This document shows positions 42,151-52,814 of a DNA stretch of 64,000 bases, in pieces (the stretch's first letter is position 1; each line of letters begins with the position of its first letter). Origin of the DNA: Chamaelirium japonicum (Eukaryota; Streptophyta; Magnoliopsida; Liliales; Melanthiaceae); the NCBI GenBank assembly GCA_947650365.1, contig OX393550.1:121026374-121090373 (forward strand), written 5' to 3'. The notes under the pieces were generated by a model, which was given only the letters and a program-made list of their open reading frames with translations, had not been told where the DNA came from and did not search any database. Both the position numbers and the translations under genes were made by a program.

Positions 42151-42176
42151 AATGAATTAGAATGGATATATTCGTG
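42036..42176. repeat. 141-bp foldback element 4 (45-51-45)
   Basis: Arms 42036-42080 and 42132-42176 (one mismatch) flank a minus-polarity loop (42081-42131). It starts exactly 492 bp after element 3 and equals the reverse complement of element 1. Confidence 0.9.
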
Positions 42177-43787
42177 CAAATGAATTAGAATGGATCATAC
42201 GAATGAGAAAGAATGGATCGTACGAATGAAAAAGAATGGATCGTACGAATGAATTAGAATGGATCGTATGAATGAATTAGATTGGATCGTATGAATGAAT
42301 TAGAATTGATCGTGCAATTGAATTAGAATGGATCGTACGAATGAATTAGAATAGATTGTGCGAATGAATTAGAATGGATCGTATGAATCAATTACAATGG
42401 ATCGTACGAATGAATTAGAATGGATACATTCGTGCGAATGAATTAGAATGGATCGTGCGAATTAATTAGAATGGATCGTACGAATGAATTAGAATAGATC
42501 ATACAAATGAATTAGAATGGATACATTCGTGCGAATGAATTAGACTGGATCGTACGAATGAGTAAGAATGGATCGTACGAATGAAATAGAATGGATTATA
42601 CGAATGAATTAGAATGGATCGTACGAATGAATTAGAATGGATACATTCGTGCGAATGAATTAGAATGGATCGTGCGAATGAATTAGAATGGATCGTACGA
42701 ATGAATTACAATGGATCGTATGTATGAATTAGAATGGATACATTCATGGGAATGAATTAGAATGGATCGTAAAAAGGAATTAGAATGGATCATACGAATG
42801 AAATATAATGGGTTGTACAAAGGAATTAGGATCGTACGGAATGGAACGTACGAATGAATTAGAATGGATTGTGTGAAAGAATTAGAATGGATTGTATGAA
42901 TGAATTAGAATGGTTCGTACGAAGGAATTAGAATGGATCATACGAAGGAATTAGAATGGATCGTAAGAATGAATTAGAATGGATACATTCGTGCGAATGA
43001 ATTTGAATGGATTATACGAATGAATTAGAATGGATCGTACGAATGAATTAGTATGGATACATTCGTGCGAATGAATTAGAATCGATACATTCGTGCGAAT
43101 GAATTAGAATGGATCGTATGAATGAATTAGATTGGATCGTATTAATAAATTAGAATGGATCATGTGAATGAATTAGAATGGATCGTACGAATGAATTAGA
43201 ATGAATACATTCTTGCGAATGAATTAGAATGGATCATACGATTGAGTAAGAATGGATCGTACGAATGAAATAGAATAGATCGTACGAATGAATTAGAATG
43301 GATCGAGCTAATGAATTTGAATTGATCGTACGAATGAATTAGAATAGATTGTGCGAATGAATTAGAATGGATCGTACGAATGAATTAGAATGGATACATT
43401 CGTGCGAATGAATTATTATGGATCGTATGAATGAATTAGATTGGATCGTATGAATGAATTAGAATGGATCGTGCGAAGGAATTAGAATGGATCGTACGTG
43501 CGAATGAATTAGAATGGATTGTACGAATGAATTAGAATGGATCGTATGAATGAATTAGAATGGATCGTGCGAATAAATTCGAATGGATCGTATGAATGAA
43601 TTAGATTGGATCGTACGAATGAATTAGAATGGATACATTCGTGCGAATGAATTAGAATGGATCATACAATTGAGTAAGAATGGATCATACGAACGAAATA
43701 GAATGGATCGTACGAAGGAATTAGAATGGATCATACGAATGAATTAGAATGGATCATATGAATGAATTAGATTGGATCGTATGACGA
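42151..43787 (+). repeat. Satellite block, plus polarity
   Basis: The first about 940 bp belong to the inverted duplication. The remainder, from about 43090, follows the order seen at 2.93-3.59 kb, ending in the same GTATGAC joint. Confidence 0.92.
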
Positions 43788-44492
43788 TCCATTCTAATTC
43801 ATTCGCACAATCTATTCTAATTCATTCGTACGATCCATTCTAATTCATTAGCACGATCCATTCTAATTCCTTCGTACGATCCATTCTAATTCATTTCGTA
43901 CAATCCATTCTAATTCATTCGTACGATCCATTCTAATTCATTCGTACAATCCATTCTATTTCATTCGTACGATCCATTCTTACTCATTCGTACGATCCAT
44001 TCTAATTCATTCACACGATCCATTCTAATTCATTAATACGATCCATTCTAATTCATTCGCATGATCCATTCTAATTCATTCGCACAATCTATTCTAATTC
44101 CTTCGTACGATCCATTCTAATTCATTCGTACGATCCATTCTTACTCATTCGTACGATCCATTCTAATTCATTCGCACGATCCATTCTAATTCATTCGTAT
44201 GATCCATTCTAATTCATTCGCACGAATGTATCCATTCTAATTCATTCTTACGATCCATTCTAATTTATTCGCACAATCTATTCTAATTCATTCGTACGAT
44301 CCATTCTAATTCATTCGCATTTCCATTCTAATTCATTCATACGATCCATTCTAATTCATTAGCACGATCCATTCTAATTCATTCTTACGATCCATTCTAA
44401 TTCATTAGCATGATCCATTCTAATTCATTCGTACGATCCATTCTATTTCATTCGTACGATCCATTCTTACTCACTCGTACGATCCATTCTTA
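43788..44492 (-). repeat. Satellite block, minus polarity, left of the pol fragment
   Basis: Matches 31288-31930 closely. The last satellite bases before the retroelement sequence are GATCCATTCTTA. Confidence 0.92.
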
Positions 44493-44567
44493 GTAGTCCA
44501 TAGCTACTAAGATGAATTTCTTTTGCCGGGCTGACACAGGGAAAGGTCCCACAATGTCCAACCCCTA
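44493..44567 (-). pseudogene. Start of integrase catalytic core, truncated
   Basis: After the TAG the same frame reads GLDIVGPFPVSARQKKFI and then LVAMDY, the conserved opening of the Gypsy integrase core with the first catalytic aspartate (GLD). It breaks off at the satellite junction before the usual FTKW motif, so the D,D-35-E triad is incomplete. Confidence 0.88.
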
Positions 44568-45188
44568 TTGCTGGAAAGGCCAGGGGCTCGCCAGAGGATG
44601 TAGTTCTTCTGCGGGCATATGATTCATCGTGGCGTGCTTCTGGCATTGGATGCACCTCTGGGCGACCTTCAAAGCGTCTTGCTCCAGAGTGGGCCACCAG
44701 TATCCTTGCCTTCGTACTTTCGCAGCTAGAGACCGCCCACCAGCGTGGTTTCCCAGCTCGCCAGAGTGGATGCAATTCAGTACTTCTTCAGTCTCCGGGC
44801 TCTCGATGCAACGAAGATTTGGCCCGCCAAAAGATCTTCGAAAAAGGCGATCCCAGCGAATGAGATAGCGACCAGCGCATTTCTCCACTCGCCGGGCTTC
44901 CTCTCTACCCTCTGGAAGCTCGCCCTTCTGAAGAAAACGAAGAATGGGAGTGGTCCACCCGCCGGGTGATACGTCGGCAGAAACTTGGTTAACAGCGGGC
45001 TCCATCAGTTGGAGCCGAGACTGATTTTGGACCTCGATGAGAATCTGGCGAGCTTCTGATGTTCCCAGCAGGGAGGCGGCGTTCGCCAGAGCATCAGCTC
45101 GCTTATTATCGGCTCGCGGAATTTGCTCGAAGGAGATCTTCTCGAATTCCGCTGCCTTGCCCTTTACCAGATCTACGTAGCCTGCCAT
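44568..45188 (-). pseudogene. RNase H C-terminus plus integrase HHCC domain
   Basis: In frame with the preceding segment across the stop. It begins with the end of RNase H (FEQIPRADNKRADALANAAS; the last catalytic aspartate is in ADALA, residue 32). A linker of about 100 residues follows, then the integrase zinc-binding motif: H141, H148, C179 and C182 (HSGELGNH ... CIQC, coordinates about 44768-44643). The apparent ATG at 45188 is an internal Met directly after the stop and is unlikely to be a true initiator. The frame ends at a TAG (44565-44567), where Gypsy integrases usually have Trp before GLDIVGPF. Confidence 0.9.
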
Positions 45189-45191
45189 TCA

Positions 45192-45479
45192 TGCATCCCG
45201 GGAGGCGTACTCTGCATTGATTTGGCAAATAATTAGCTGGGAATCACTAAATACCTTCAAGCGTTTGGCGCCTACCTCTTGAGCGAGCTCCAGACCAACC
45301 AGCAGCGCCTCATATTCTGCCTCATTATTGGTAGCGGCGAAATCCAGCCGGACTGATTTCTCCAGAAGTTCCGACTGGGCGATCAGTGCGACCCCGATCC
45401 CAGCCCCCAAAGCGTTGGAGGATCCATCGACGAATAATTCCCAGCCCGCCACCTCTGAACGCTCAGTTGGAGGATCCAT
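45192..45479 (-). pseudogene. RNase H domain, N-terminal part of pol fragment
   Basis: The 96 codons include the RNase H core: WELFVDGSS (acidic D18), TNNEAEYEALL (E55) and LKVFSDSQLI (D79), spaced as in retroelement RNase H. This domain degrades the RNA strand of RNA-DNA hybrids during reverse transcription. The first few codons, and the apparent start Met, come from the satellite (ATGGATCC) and are not a real start. The upstream reverse transcriptase is absent. The frame is cut by the TGA at 45189-45191, a position where related proteins continue. Confidence 0.9.
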
Positions 45480-46333
45480 TCTAATTCATTCATACGATCC
45501 ATTCTAATTCATTCGCATGAATGTTTCCATTCTAATTCATTCGTACGATCCATTCGAATTCATTCTATGATCCATTCTAATTCATTCGTACGATCCATTC
45601 TAATTCATTCGCACAATCTATTCTAATTCATTCGTACGATCATTTCTAATTCATTAGCACGATCTATTCTAATTCATTCGTACGATCCATTCTATTTCAT
45701 TCGTACGATCCATTCTTACTCATTCATACGATCCATTCTAATTCATTCGCACGATCCATTCTAATTCATTGTACGATCCATTCTAATTTATTCGTACAAT
45801 CCATTCTATTTCATTCGTACGATCCATTCTTACTCATTCGTATGATCCATTCTAATTCATTCGTACGAATGTATCCATTCTATTTCATTCGTACGATCCA
45901 TTCTAATTCCTTCGCACGATCCATTCGAATTCACTTATACGATCCATTCTAATTCATTCGCACGAATGAATCCATTCTAATTCATTCGTACAATCCATTC
46001 TATTTCATTCGTACGATCCATTCGTACTCATTCGTACCGTACGAACCATTCTAATTCATTCATATGATCCATTCTAATTAATTTTCACGAATATATCCAT
46101 TCTAATTCATTCGTATGATCCATTCTAATTCATTCTTACGATCCATTCTAATTCATTGCACAATCTATTCTAATTCATTCGTACGATCAATTCTAATTCA
46201 TTAGCACGATCCATTCTAATTCATTCGTACGATCTATTCTATTTCATTCGTACGATACATTCTTACTCAATCGTATGATCTATTCTAATTCATTCGCACG
46301 AATGTATCCATTCTAATTCATTCGTACGATCCA
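45473..46333 (-). repeat. Satellite block, minus polarity, right of the pol fragment
   Basis: It resumes with GATCCATTC and follows the unit order of about 33134-33980 and 5260-6000, including the short unit at about 45768 and CGTACCGTACG at about 46034. Confidence 0.92.
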
Positions 46334-47380
46334 TACGAATAAATTAGAATGAATTAGAATGGATTGTATGAATGAATTAGAATGGATCGTGAATTAGAAT
46401 GGATCGCGCGAATGAATTAGAATGGATTGTGCGAATGAATTAGAATGGATCGTATGAATGAATTAGATTGGATCGTATGAATGAATTAGAATGGATCGTG
46501 CGAATGAATTAGAATGGATCGTACGAATGAATTAGAATGGATCGCATGAATGAATTAGAATGGATCATACGAATGAAATATAATCGGTCATACAAAGGAA
46601 TTAGAATGGATCGTACAAAGGAATTAAAATGGATCGTACGAATTAATTAGAATGGATACATTCGTACAATCCATTCTAATTCATTCGTACGATCCATTCT
46701 AATTCATTCGTACGATTCATTCGTATGATCCATTCTAATTCATTCGTACGAATGTATCCACTCTAATTCATTCATACGATACATTCTAATTCATTCGTAC
46801 GATCCATTCTAATTCCTTCGTACGATCCAATTCTAATTCATTCATATGATCCACTCTAATTCATTCGTACGATCCATTCTAATTCATTCGCACGATCCAA
46901 CCTAATTCATTCATACGATCCATTCTAATTCATTCATACGATCTATTCTAATTCTTTCGCACGAATGTATCCATTCTAATTCATTCGCACGAATGTATCC
47001 ATTCTAATTCATTTGTACGATCCATTCTAATTCATTCGCACAATCTATTCTAATTCATTGGATCGTATGAAGGAATTAGAATGGATCGTACGAATGAATT
47101 AGAATGGATACATTCGTGCGAATGAATTAGAATGGATCGTACGAATAAATTAGAATGGATTGTACGAATGTATCCATTCTAATTCATTCGTACGATCCAT
47201 TCTAATTCCTTCATACGATCCATTCTAATTCCTTCGTACGATCCATTCTAATTCCTTTGTACGACACATTATATTTCATTCGTATGATCCATTCTAATTC
47301 CTTTGTACGATCTATTCTAATTCATTCATACGATCCATTCTAATTCATTCGTACGATCCATTCTTACTCATTCGTATGAT
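46334..47380. repeat. Satellite: four short alternating blocks
   Basis: Plus 46334-46666, minus 46667-47060, plus 47061-47169, minus 47170-47380. The first switches are non-palindromic and cut monomers mid-unit (CCATACGAATAAATTAG, ATTCATTGGATCG). The last falls on TGATCA, as at about 9806. Confidence 0.88.
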
Positions 47381-50073
47381 CATAAATTAGAATGGATCGT
47401 ACGAATGAGTAAGAATGGATCGTACGAATGAAATGGAATGGATTGTACGAATGAATTAGAATGGATTCATTCATGTGAATGAATTAGAATGGATCTTGCG
47501 AATGAATTAGAATGGATCGTACGAATGAATTAGAATGGATCGTATGAATGAATCAGAATGGATACATTCGTTCGAATGAATTAGAATAGATTGTGCGAAT
47601 GAATTAGAATGGATCGTACGAATGAATTAGAATGGATACATTCGTGCGAATGAATTAGAATGGATCATACGAATGAGTAGGAATGGATCGTACGAATGAA
47701 ATAGAATGGATTGTACGAATGAATTAGAATGGATACATTCGTGCGAAAGAATTAGAATGGATCGTATGAATGAATTAGATTGGATCGTATGAATTAATTA
47801 GAATGGATCGTGCGAATGAATTAGAATGGATCGGACGAATGAATTAGAATGGATTGTATGAATGAATTAGAATGGATCGTACGTATGAATTAGAATGGAT
47901 CATACGAATGAAATAGATGGATATATTCGTGCGAATGAATTAAAATAGATCGTACGAATGAGTAAGAATGGATCGTACGAATGAAATAGAATGGATTGTA
48001 TGAATGAATTAGAATGGATCGTACGAATGAAATAGAATGGATTGTACGAATGAATTCGAATGGATTCATTCGTATGAATGAATTAGAATGGATCGTACGA
48101 AGGAATTTGAATGGATCGTACGAATGAATTAGAATGGATACATTCATGCAAAAGAATTAGAATGGATTGTATGAATGAATTAGAATGGATCATGCGAATA
48201 AATTAGAATGGATCGTGCGAATGAATTAGAATGGATCGTACGAATGAATTAGAATAGATACATTCGAGCGAATGAAATAGAATGGATCGTATGAATGAAT
48301 TAGAATGGATCGTACGAAGGAATTAGAATAGATCGTACGAATGAATTAGAATGGATACATTCGTGCAAAAGAATTAGAACGGATTATATGAATGAATTAG
48401 AATGGATCGTGCAAATGAATTAGAATGGATCGTGCGAATGAATTAGAATGGATCGTACGAATGAATTAGAATAGATTGTGCGAATGAATTAGAATGGATC
48501 GTACGAAGGAATTAGAATGGATCGTACGTACGAAGGAATTAGAATGGATCGTACGAATGAATTAGAATGGATCGTACGAATGAATTAGAATGGATCGTGC
48601 GAATGAATTAGAATAGATCGTATGAATGAAATAGAATGGATCATATGAATTAGAATGGATCGTATGAATGAATTAGAATGGATCGTGCTAATGAATTAGA
48701 ATAGATTGTGCGAATGAATTAGAATGGATCATGCGAATGAATTAGAATGTATACATTCGTGTGAATGAATTAGAATGGATCGTATGAATGAATTAGAATG
48801 GATCGTGCGAATGAATTAGAATGGATACATTCGTGCGAATGAATTAGAATGGATCGTACGAATGAATTAGAATGGATTGTATGAATAAATTAGAATGGAT
48901 CGTACGAATGAATTAGAATGGATCATACGAATGAAATAGATGGATACATTCGTGTGAATGAATTAGAATAGATCGTACGAATGAGTAAGAATGGATCGGA
49001 CGAATGAAATAGAATGGATTGTACGAATGAATTAGAATGGATCGTACGAATGAAATAGAATGGATTGTACGAATGAATTAGAATGGATTTATTCGTACGA
49101 ATGAATTAGAATGGATCGTACGAAGGAATTAGAATGGATCGTACGAATGAATTAGAATGGATACATTCATGCAAAAGAATTAGAATGGATTGTATGAATG
49201 AATTAGCATGGATCGTGCGAATAAATTAGAATGGATCGTGCGAATGAATTAGAATGAATCGTCCGAATGAATTAGAATGGATACATTCGTGCGAATGAAT
49301 TAGAATGGATCATATGAATGAATTAGAATGGATCGTACGAAGGAATTAGAATGGATCGTACGAATGAATTAGAATGGATACATTCGTGCAAAAGAATTAG
49401 AATGGATTATATGAATAAATTAGAATGGATCGTGCAAATGAATTAGAATGGATCGTGCGAATGAATTAGAATGGATCGTGCGAATGAATTAGAATGGATC
49501 ATACGAATGGATTAGAATGGATCTTACGTATGAATGAATTAGAATGGATCGTACGAATGAATTAGAATGGATACATTCGTGCAAAAGAATTAGAATGGAT
49601 TATATGAATGAATTAGAATGGATCGTGCGAATGAATTAGAATGGATCGTGCGAATGAATTAGAATGGATCGTACGTACGAAGGAATTAGAATGGATCTTA
49701 CGAAGGTATTAGATTGGATCGTATGAATGAATTAGAATGGATCGTATGAATGAATTAGAATGGATCATGGAAATGAATTAGAATAGATCGTATGAATGAA
49801 ATAGAATGGATCGTATGAATTAGAATGGATTGTACGAATGAATTAGAATAGATTGTGCGAATGAATTAGAATGGATCGAACGAATGAATTAGAATGGATA
49901 CATTCGTGCGAATGAATTAGAATGGATCGTATGAATGAATTAGATTGGATCGTATTAATGAATTAGAATGGATCGTGCGAATGAATTAGAATGGATCGTA
50001 CGAATGAATTAGAATAGATACATTCATGCGAATGAATTAGAATGGATCATACGATTGAGTAAGAATGGATCGT
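47381..50073 (+). repeat. Satellite block, plus polarity
   Basis: A 2.7-kb plus block containing a 1,023-bp tandem duplication. It ends in GGATCGTACGATCC centred at 50073/50074. Confidence 0.92.
47818..49460 (+). repeat. Higher-order tandem duplication, 1,023-bp period
   Basis: Three independent anchors are each 1,023 bp apart: GAAATAGATGG at 47910/48933 (a unit lacking two bases), CATTCATGCAAAAG at 48141/49164, and CATTCGTGCAAAAG at 48358/49381. Unit order between the anchors is conserved. The second copy decays after about 49460, and a third partial echo starts at about 49560. Confidence 0.88.
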
Positions 50074-51960
50074 ACGATCCATTCTTACTCATTCGTACGA
50101 TCCATTCTAATTCATTCGCACGAATGTATCCATTCTAATTCATTCATACGATCCATTCTAATTTATTCGTACGATCCACTCTAATTCATTCGCACGATCC
50201 ATTCTAATTCATTCGTGCGATCCATTCTAATTCATTCGCACGATCCATTCTAATTCATTCGCACGAATGAATCCATTCTAATTCATTCGTACAATCCATT
50301 CTATTTCATTCGTACGATCCATTCTTACTCATTCGTACGATCCTTTCTAATTCATTCGCACGAATGTATCCATTCTAATTCATTCGTACGATCCATTCTA
50401 ATTCATTCGTATGATCCATTCTAATTCATTCCCATGAATGTATCCATTCTAATTGATACGTACGATCCATTCTATTTCATTCATACGATCCATTCTTACT
50501 CATTCATACGTGCGAAAGAATTAGAATAGATCTCATTCGCACGAATTTATCCATTCTAATACATTCGTACGATCCATTCTAATTCATTCGCACAATCTAT
50601 TCTAATTCATTCGTACGATCCATTCTAATTCATTCATACAATCCATTCTAATTCTTTCACACGATCCATTCAAATTCATTCGTACGATCCATTCTAATTC
50701 ACAAGAACGATCCATTCTAATTCATTCGCACGATCCATTCTAATTCATTCGCACGATCCATTCTAATTAATTTGTTCATTCGCACGAATGTATCCATTCT
50801 AATTCATTCGTACGATCCATTCTAATTCATTCGCACAATCCATTCTAATTCATTCATACGATCCATTCTAATTCATTCGTACGATCCATTCTAATTCAAT
50901 CGTACGATCCATTCTTCTTCATTCGTACGAACCATTCTAATTCATTCATACGATCCATTCTAATTCATTCGCACGAATGTATCCATTCTAATTCATTCAT
51001 ACGATCAATTCTAATTCATTCATACGATCCATTCTCATTCATTCGTACAATCCATTCTATTTCATTCGTACGATCCATTCTTACTCATTCGTACGATCCA
51101 TTCTAAATCATTCGCACGAATATATCCATTCTATTTCATTCGTACGATCCATTCTAATTCATTCATACAAACCATTCTAATTCATTCATACAATCCATTC
51201 TAATTATTTCACACGATCCATTCTAATTCATTCGTACGATCCATTCTAATTCATTTGCACAATCTATTCGAATTCATTCGTACGATCCATTGTAATTCAT
51301 TCGCACGATCCATTCTAATTCATACGATCCATTCTATTTCATTCATATGATCCAATCTTACTCATTCGTAAGATCCATTCTAATTCATTCGCACGATCCA
51401 TTCTAATTCATTCGCATGAAGGTATCCATTCTAATTCATTCATACGATCCATTCTAATTCATTCGCACTATATTTCATTTGTATGATGCATTCTAATTCA
51501 TTCGTACGATCCATTCTAATTCATTCGTATGCACGAATGTATCCATTCTAATTCATTCGTACGATCCATTCTAATTCATAAGTACGATCCATTCTAATTC
51601 ATTCATACGATCCATTCTAATTCATTCGCACGAATGTATCCATTCTAATTCATTCATACGATCCATTCTAATTCATTCGCACTATATTTCATTTGTATGA
51701 TGCATTCTAATTCATTCGTACGATCCATTCTAATTCATTCGTATGCACGAATGTATCGATTCTAATTCATTCGTACGATCCATTCTAATTCATAAGTACG
51801 ATCCATTCTAATTTATTCATACGATCCATTCTAATTCATTCGCACGAATGTATCCATTCTAATTCATTCGTACGATCCATTCTAATTCATTCGCACAATC
51901 TACTCTAATTCATTCGTACGATCCATTCTAATTCATTCATACAATCCATTCTAATTCTTT
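50074..51960 (-). repeat. Satellite block, minus polarity, with a 20-bp plus island
   Basis: A plus island at about 50511-50530 ends in AGATCT. The remainder is minus, with a 214-bp tandem duplication and a damaged joint at about 50771 (AATTTGTTCATTCG). Confidence 0.9.
51425..51850 (-). repeat. Higher-order tandem duplication, 214-bp period
   Basis: The peculiar joint GCACTATATTTCATTTG occurs at 51465 and again at 51679. The whole stretch between, including CGTATGCACGAATG and CATAAGTACG, is repeated with very few differences, indicating a recent tandem copy. Confidence 0.92.
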
Positions 51961-52814
51961 TGTGCGAATGAATTAGAATAAATCGTACGAATGAATTAGA
52001 ATGGATCGTATGAATGAATTAGAATAAATTGTGCGAATGAATTAGAATGGATCGTATGAATGAATTAGATTGGATCATATGAATGAATTAGAATGGATCG
52101 TGCGAATGAATTAGAATGGATCGTGCGAATGAATTAGAATGGATCTGGATACATTCTTGCGAATGAATTAGAATGGATCGTACGAATGAGTAAGAATGGA
52201 TCGTACGAATGAAATAGAATGGATCGTACGAATGAATTAGAATGGATCGTGCTAATAAATTAGAATGGATCGTACGAATGAATTAGAATGGATCGTATGC
52301 GAATGAATTAGAATGGATCGTACGAATGAATTAGAATGGATCGTAATAATGGATCGTACGAATGAAATAGAATGGATCGTATGAATGAATTAGCATGGAT
52401 CGTGCTAATGAATTAGAATGGAACGTACGAATGAATTAGAATAGATTATGCGAATGAATTAGAATGGATCGTATGAATGAATTAGAATGGATAAATTCGT
52501 GCGAATGAATTAGAATAGATTGTATGAATGAATTAGATTGGATCGTATAAGTGAATTAGAATGGATCGTACGTATGAATTAGAATGGATACATTCATGGG
52601 AATGAATAAGAATGGATCATACGAAGGAATTAGAATGGATCATACGAATGAAATAGAATGGATCGTACGAAGGAATTAGAATTAGAATGGATCGTACGAA
52701 TGTATTAGAATGGATATATTCGTGCAAATGAATTAGAATGGATCATATGAATGAATTAGAATGGATCATACTTATGAATTAGAATGGATCGTACGAATGA
52801 ATTAGAATGGATAC
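51961..52814 (+). repeat. Satellite block, plus polarity
   Basis: It shares the GATAAATTCGTGCG phrase with 13430, 20838 and 58838, and the broken GGATCTGGATACATTC unit with 15605. It ends in GGATACACGATCC. Confidence 0.92.

Larger units (their letters stand above)
41197..43090 (-). repeat. Inverted segmental duplication, arm 2
   Basis: Reverse complement of 22840-24780. Flanking 28-bp units (GGATACATTCGTGCG at about 41180, GATACATTCGTGCG at about 43085) suggest the segment was placed between two such units. The sequence just outside resembles continuous array near 2.78-2.95 kb. Confidence 0.83.
44493..45472 (-). pseudogene. Ty3/Gypsy pol fragment (RNase H to start of integrase), disrupted
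   Basis: A 980-bp internal piece of retrotransposon polyprotein reads right to left in one frame: RNase H, linker, HHCC zinc-binding domain, and the first residues of the integrase core. It has no LTR or primer site at either end and is flanked on both sides by minus-polarity satellite. Two in-frame stops break it, a TGA at 45189-45191 and a TAG at 44565-44567. After GLDIVGPFP...VAMDY the reading runs straight into satellite, so the second and third catalytic acidic residues of the integrase are missing. The RNase H resembles the additional (archaeal-like) RNase H of plant Tat-type elements, which normally precedes the integrase; a standard Gypsy RNase H is the alternative. The orientation equals that of the LTR element at 1-1184. 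The same family is possible but cannot be shown. It is non-functional. Confidence 0.92.

Noticed and set aside
44467..44969. ORFs overlapping the pol fragment in other frames (44467-44775 minus; 44629-44868 and 44745-44969 plus)
   Set aside because: They are shadows of the RNase H/integrase frame, which has clear family motifs. Two run into satellite or have no recognisable motif.
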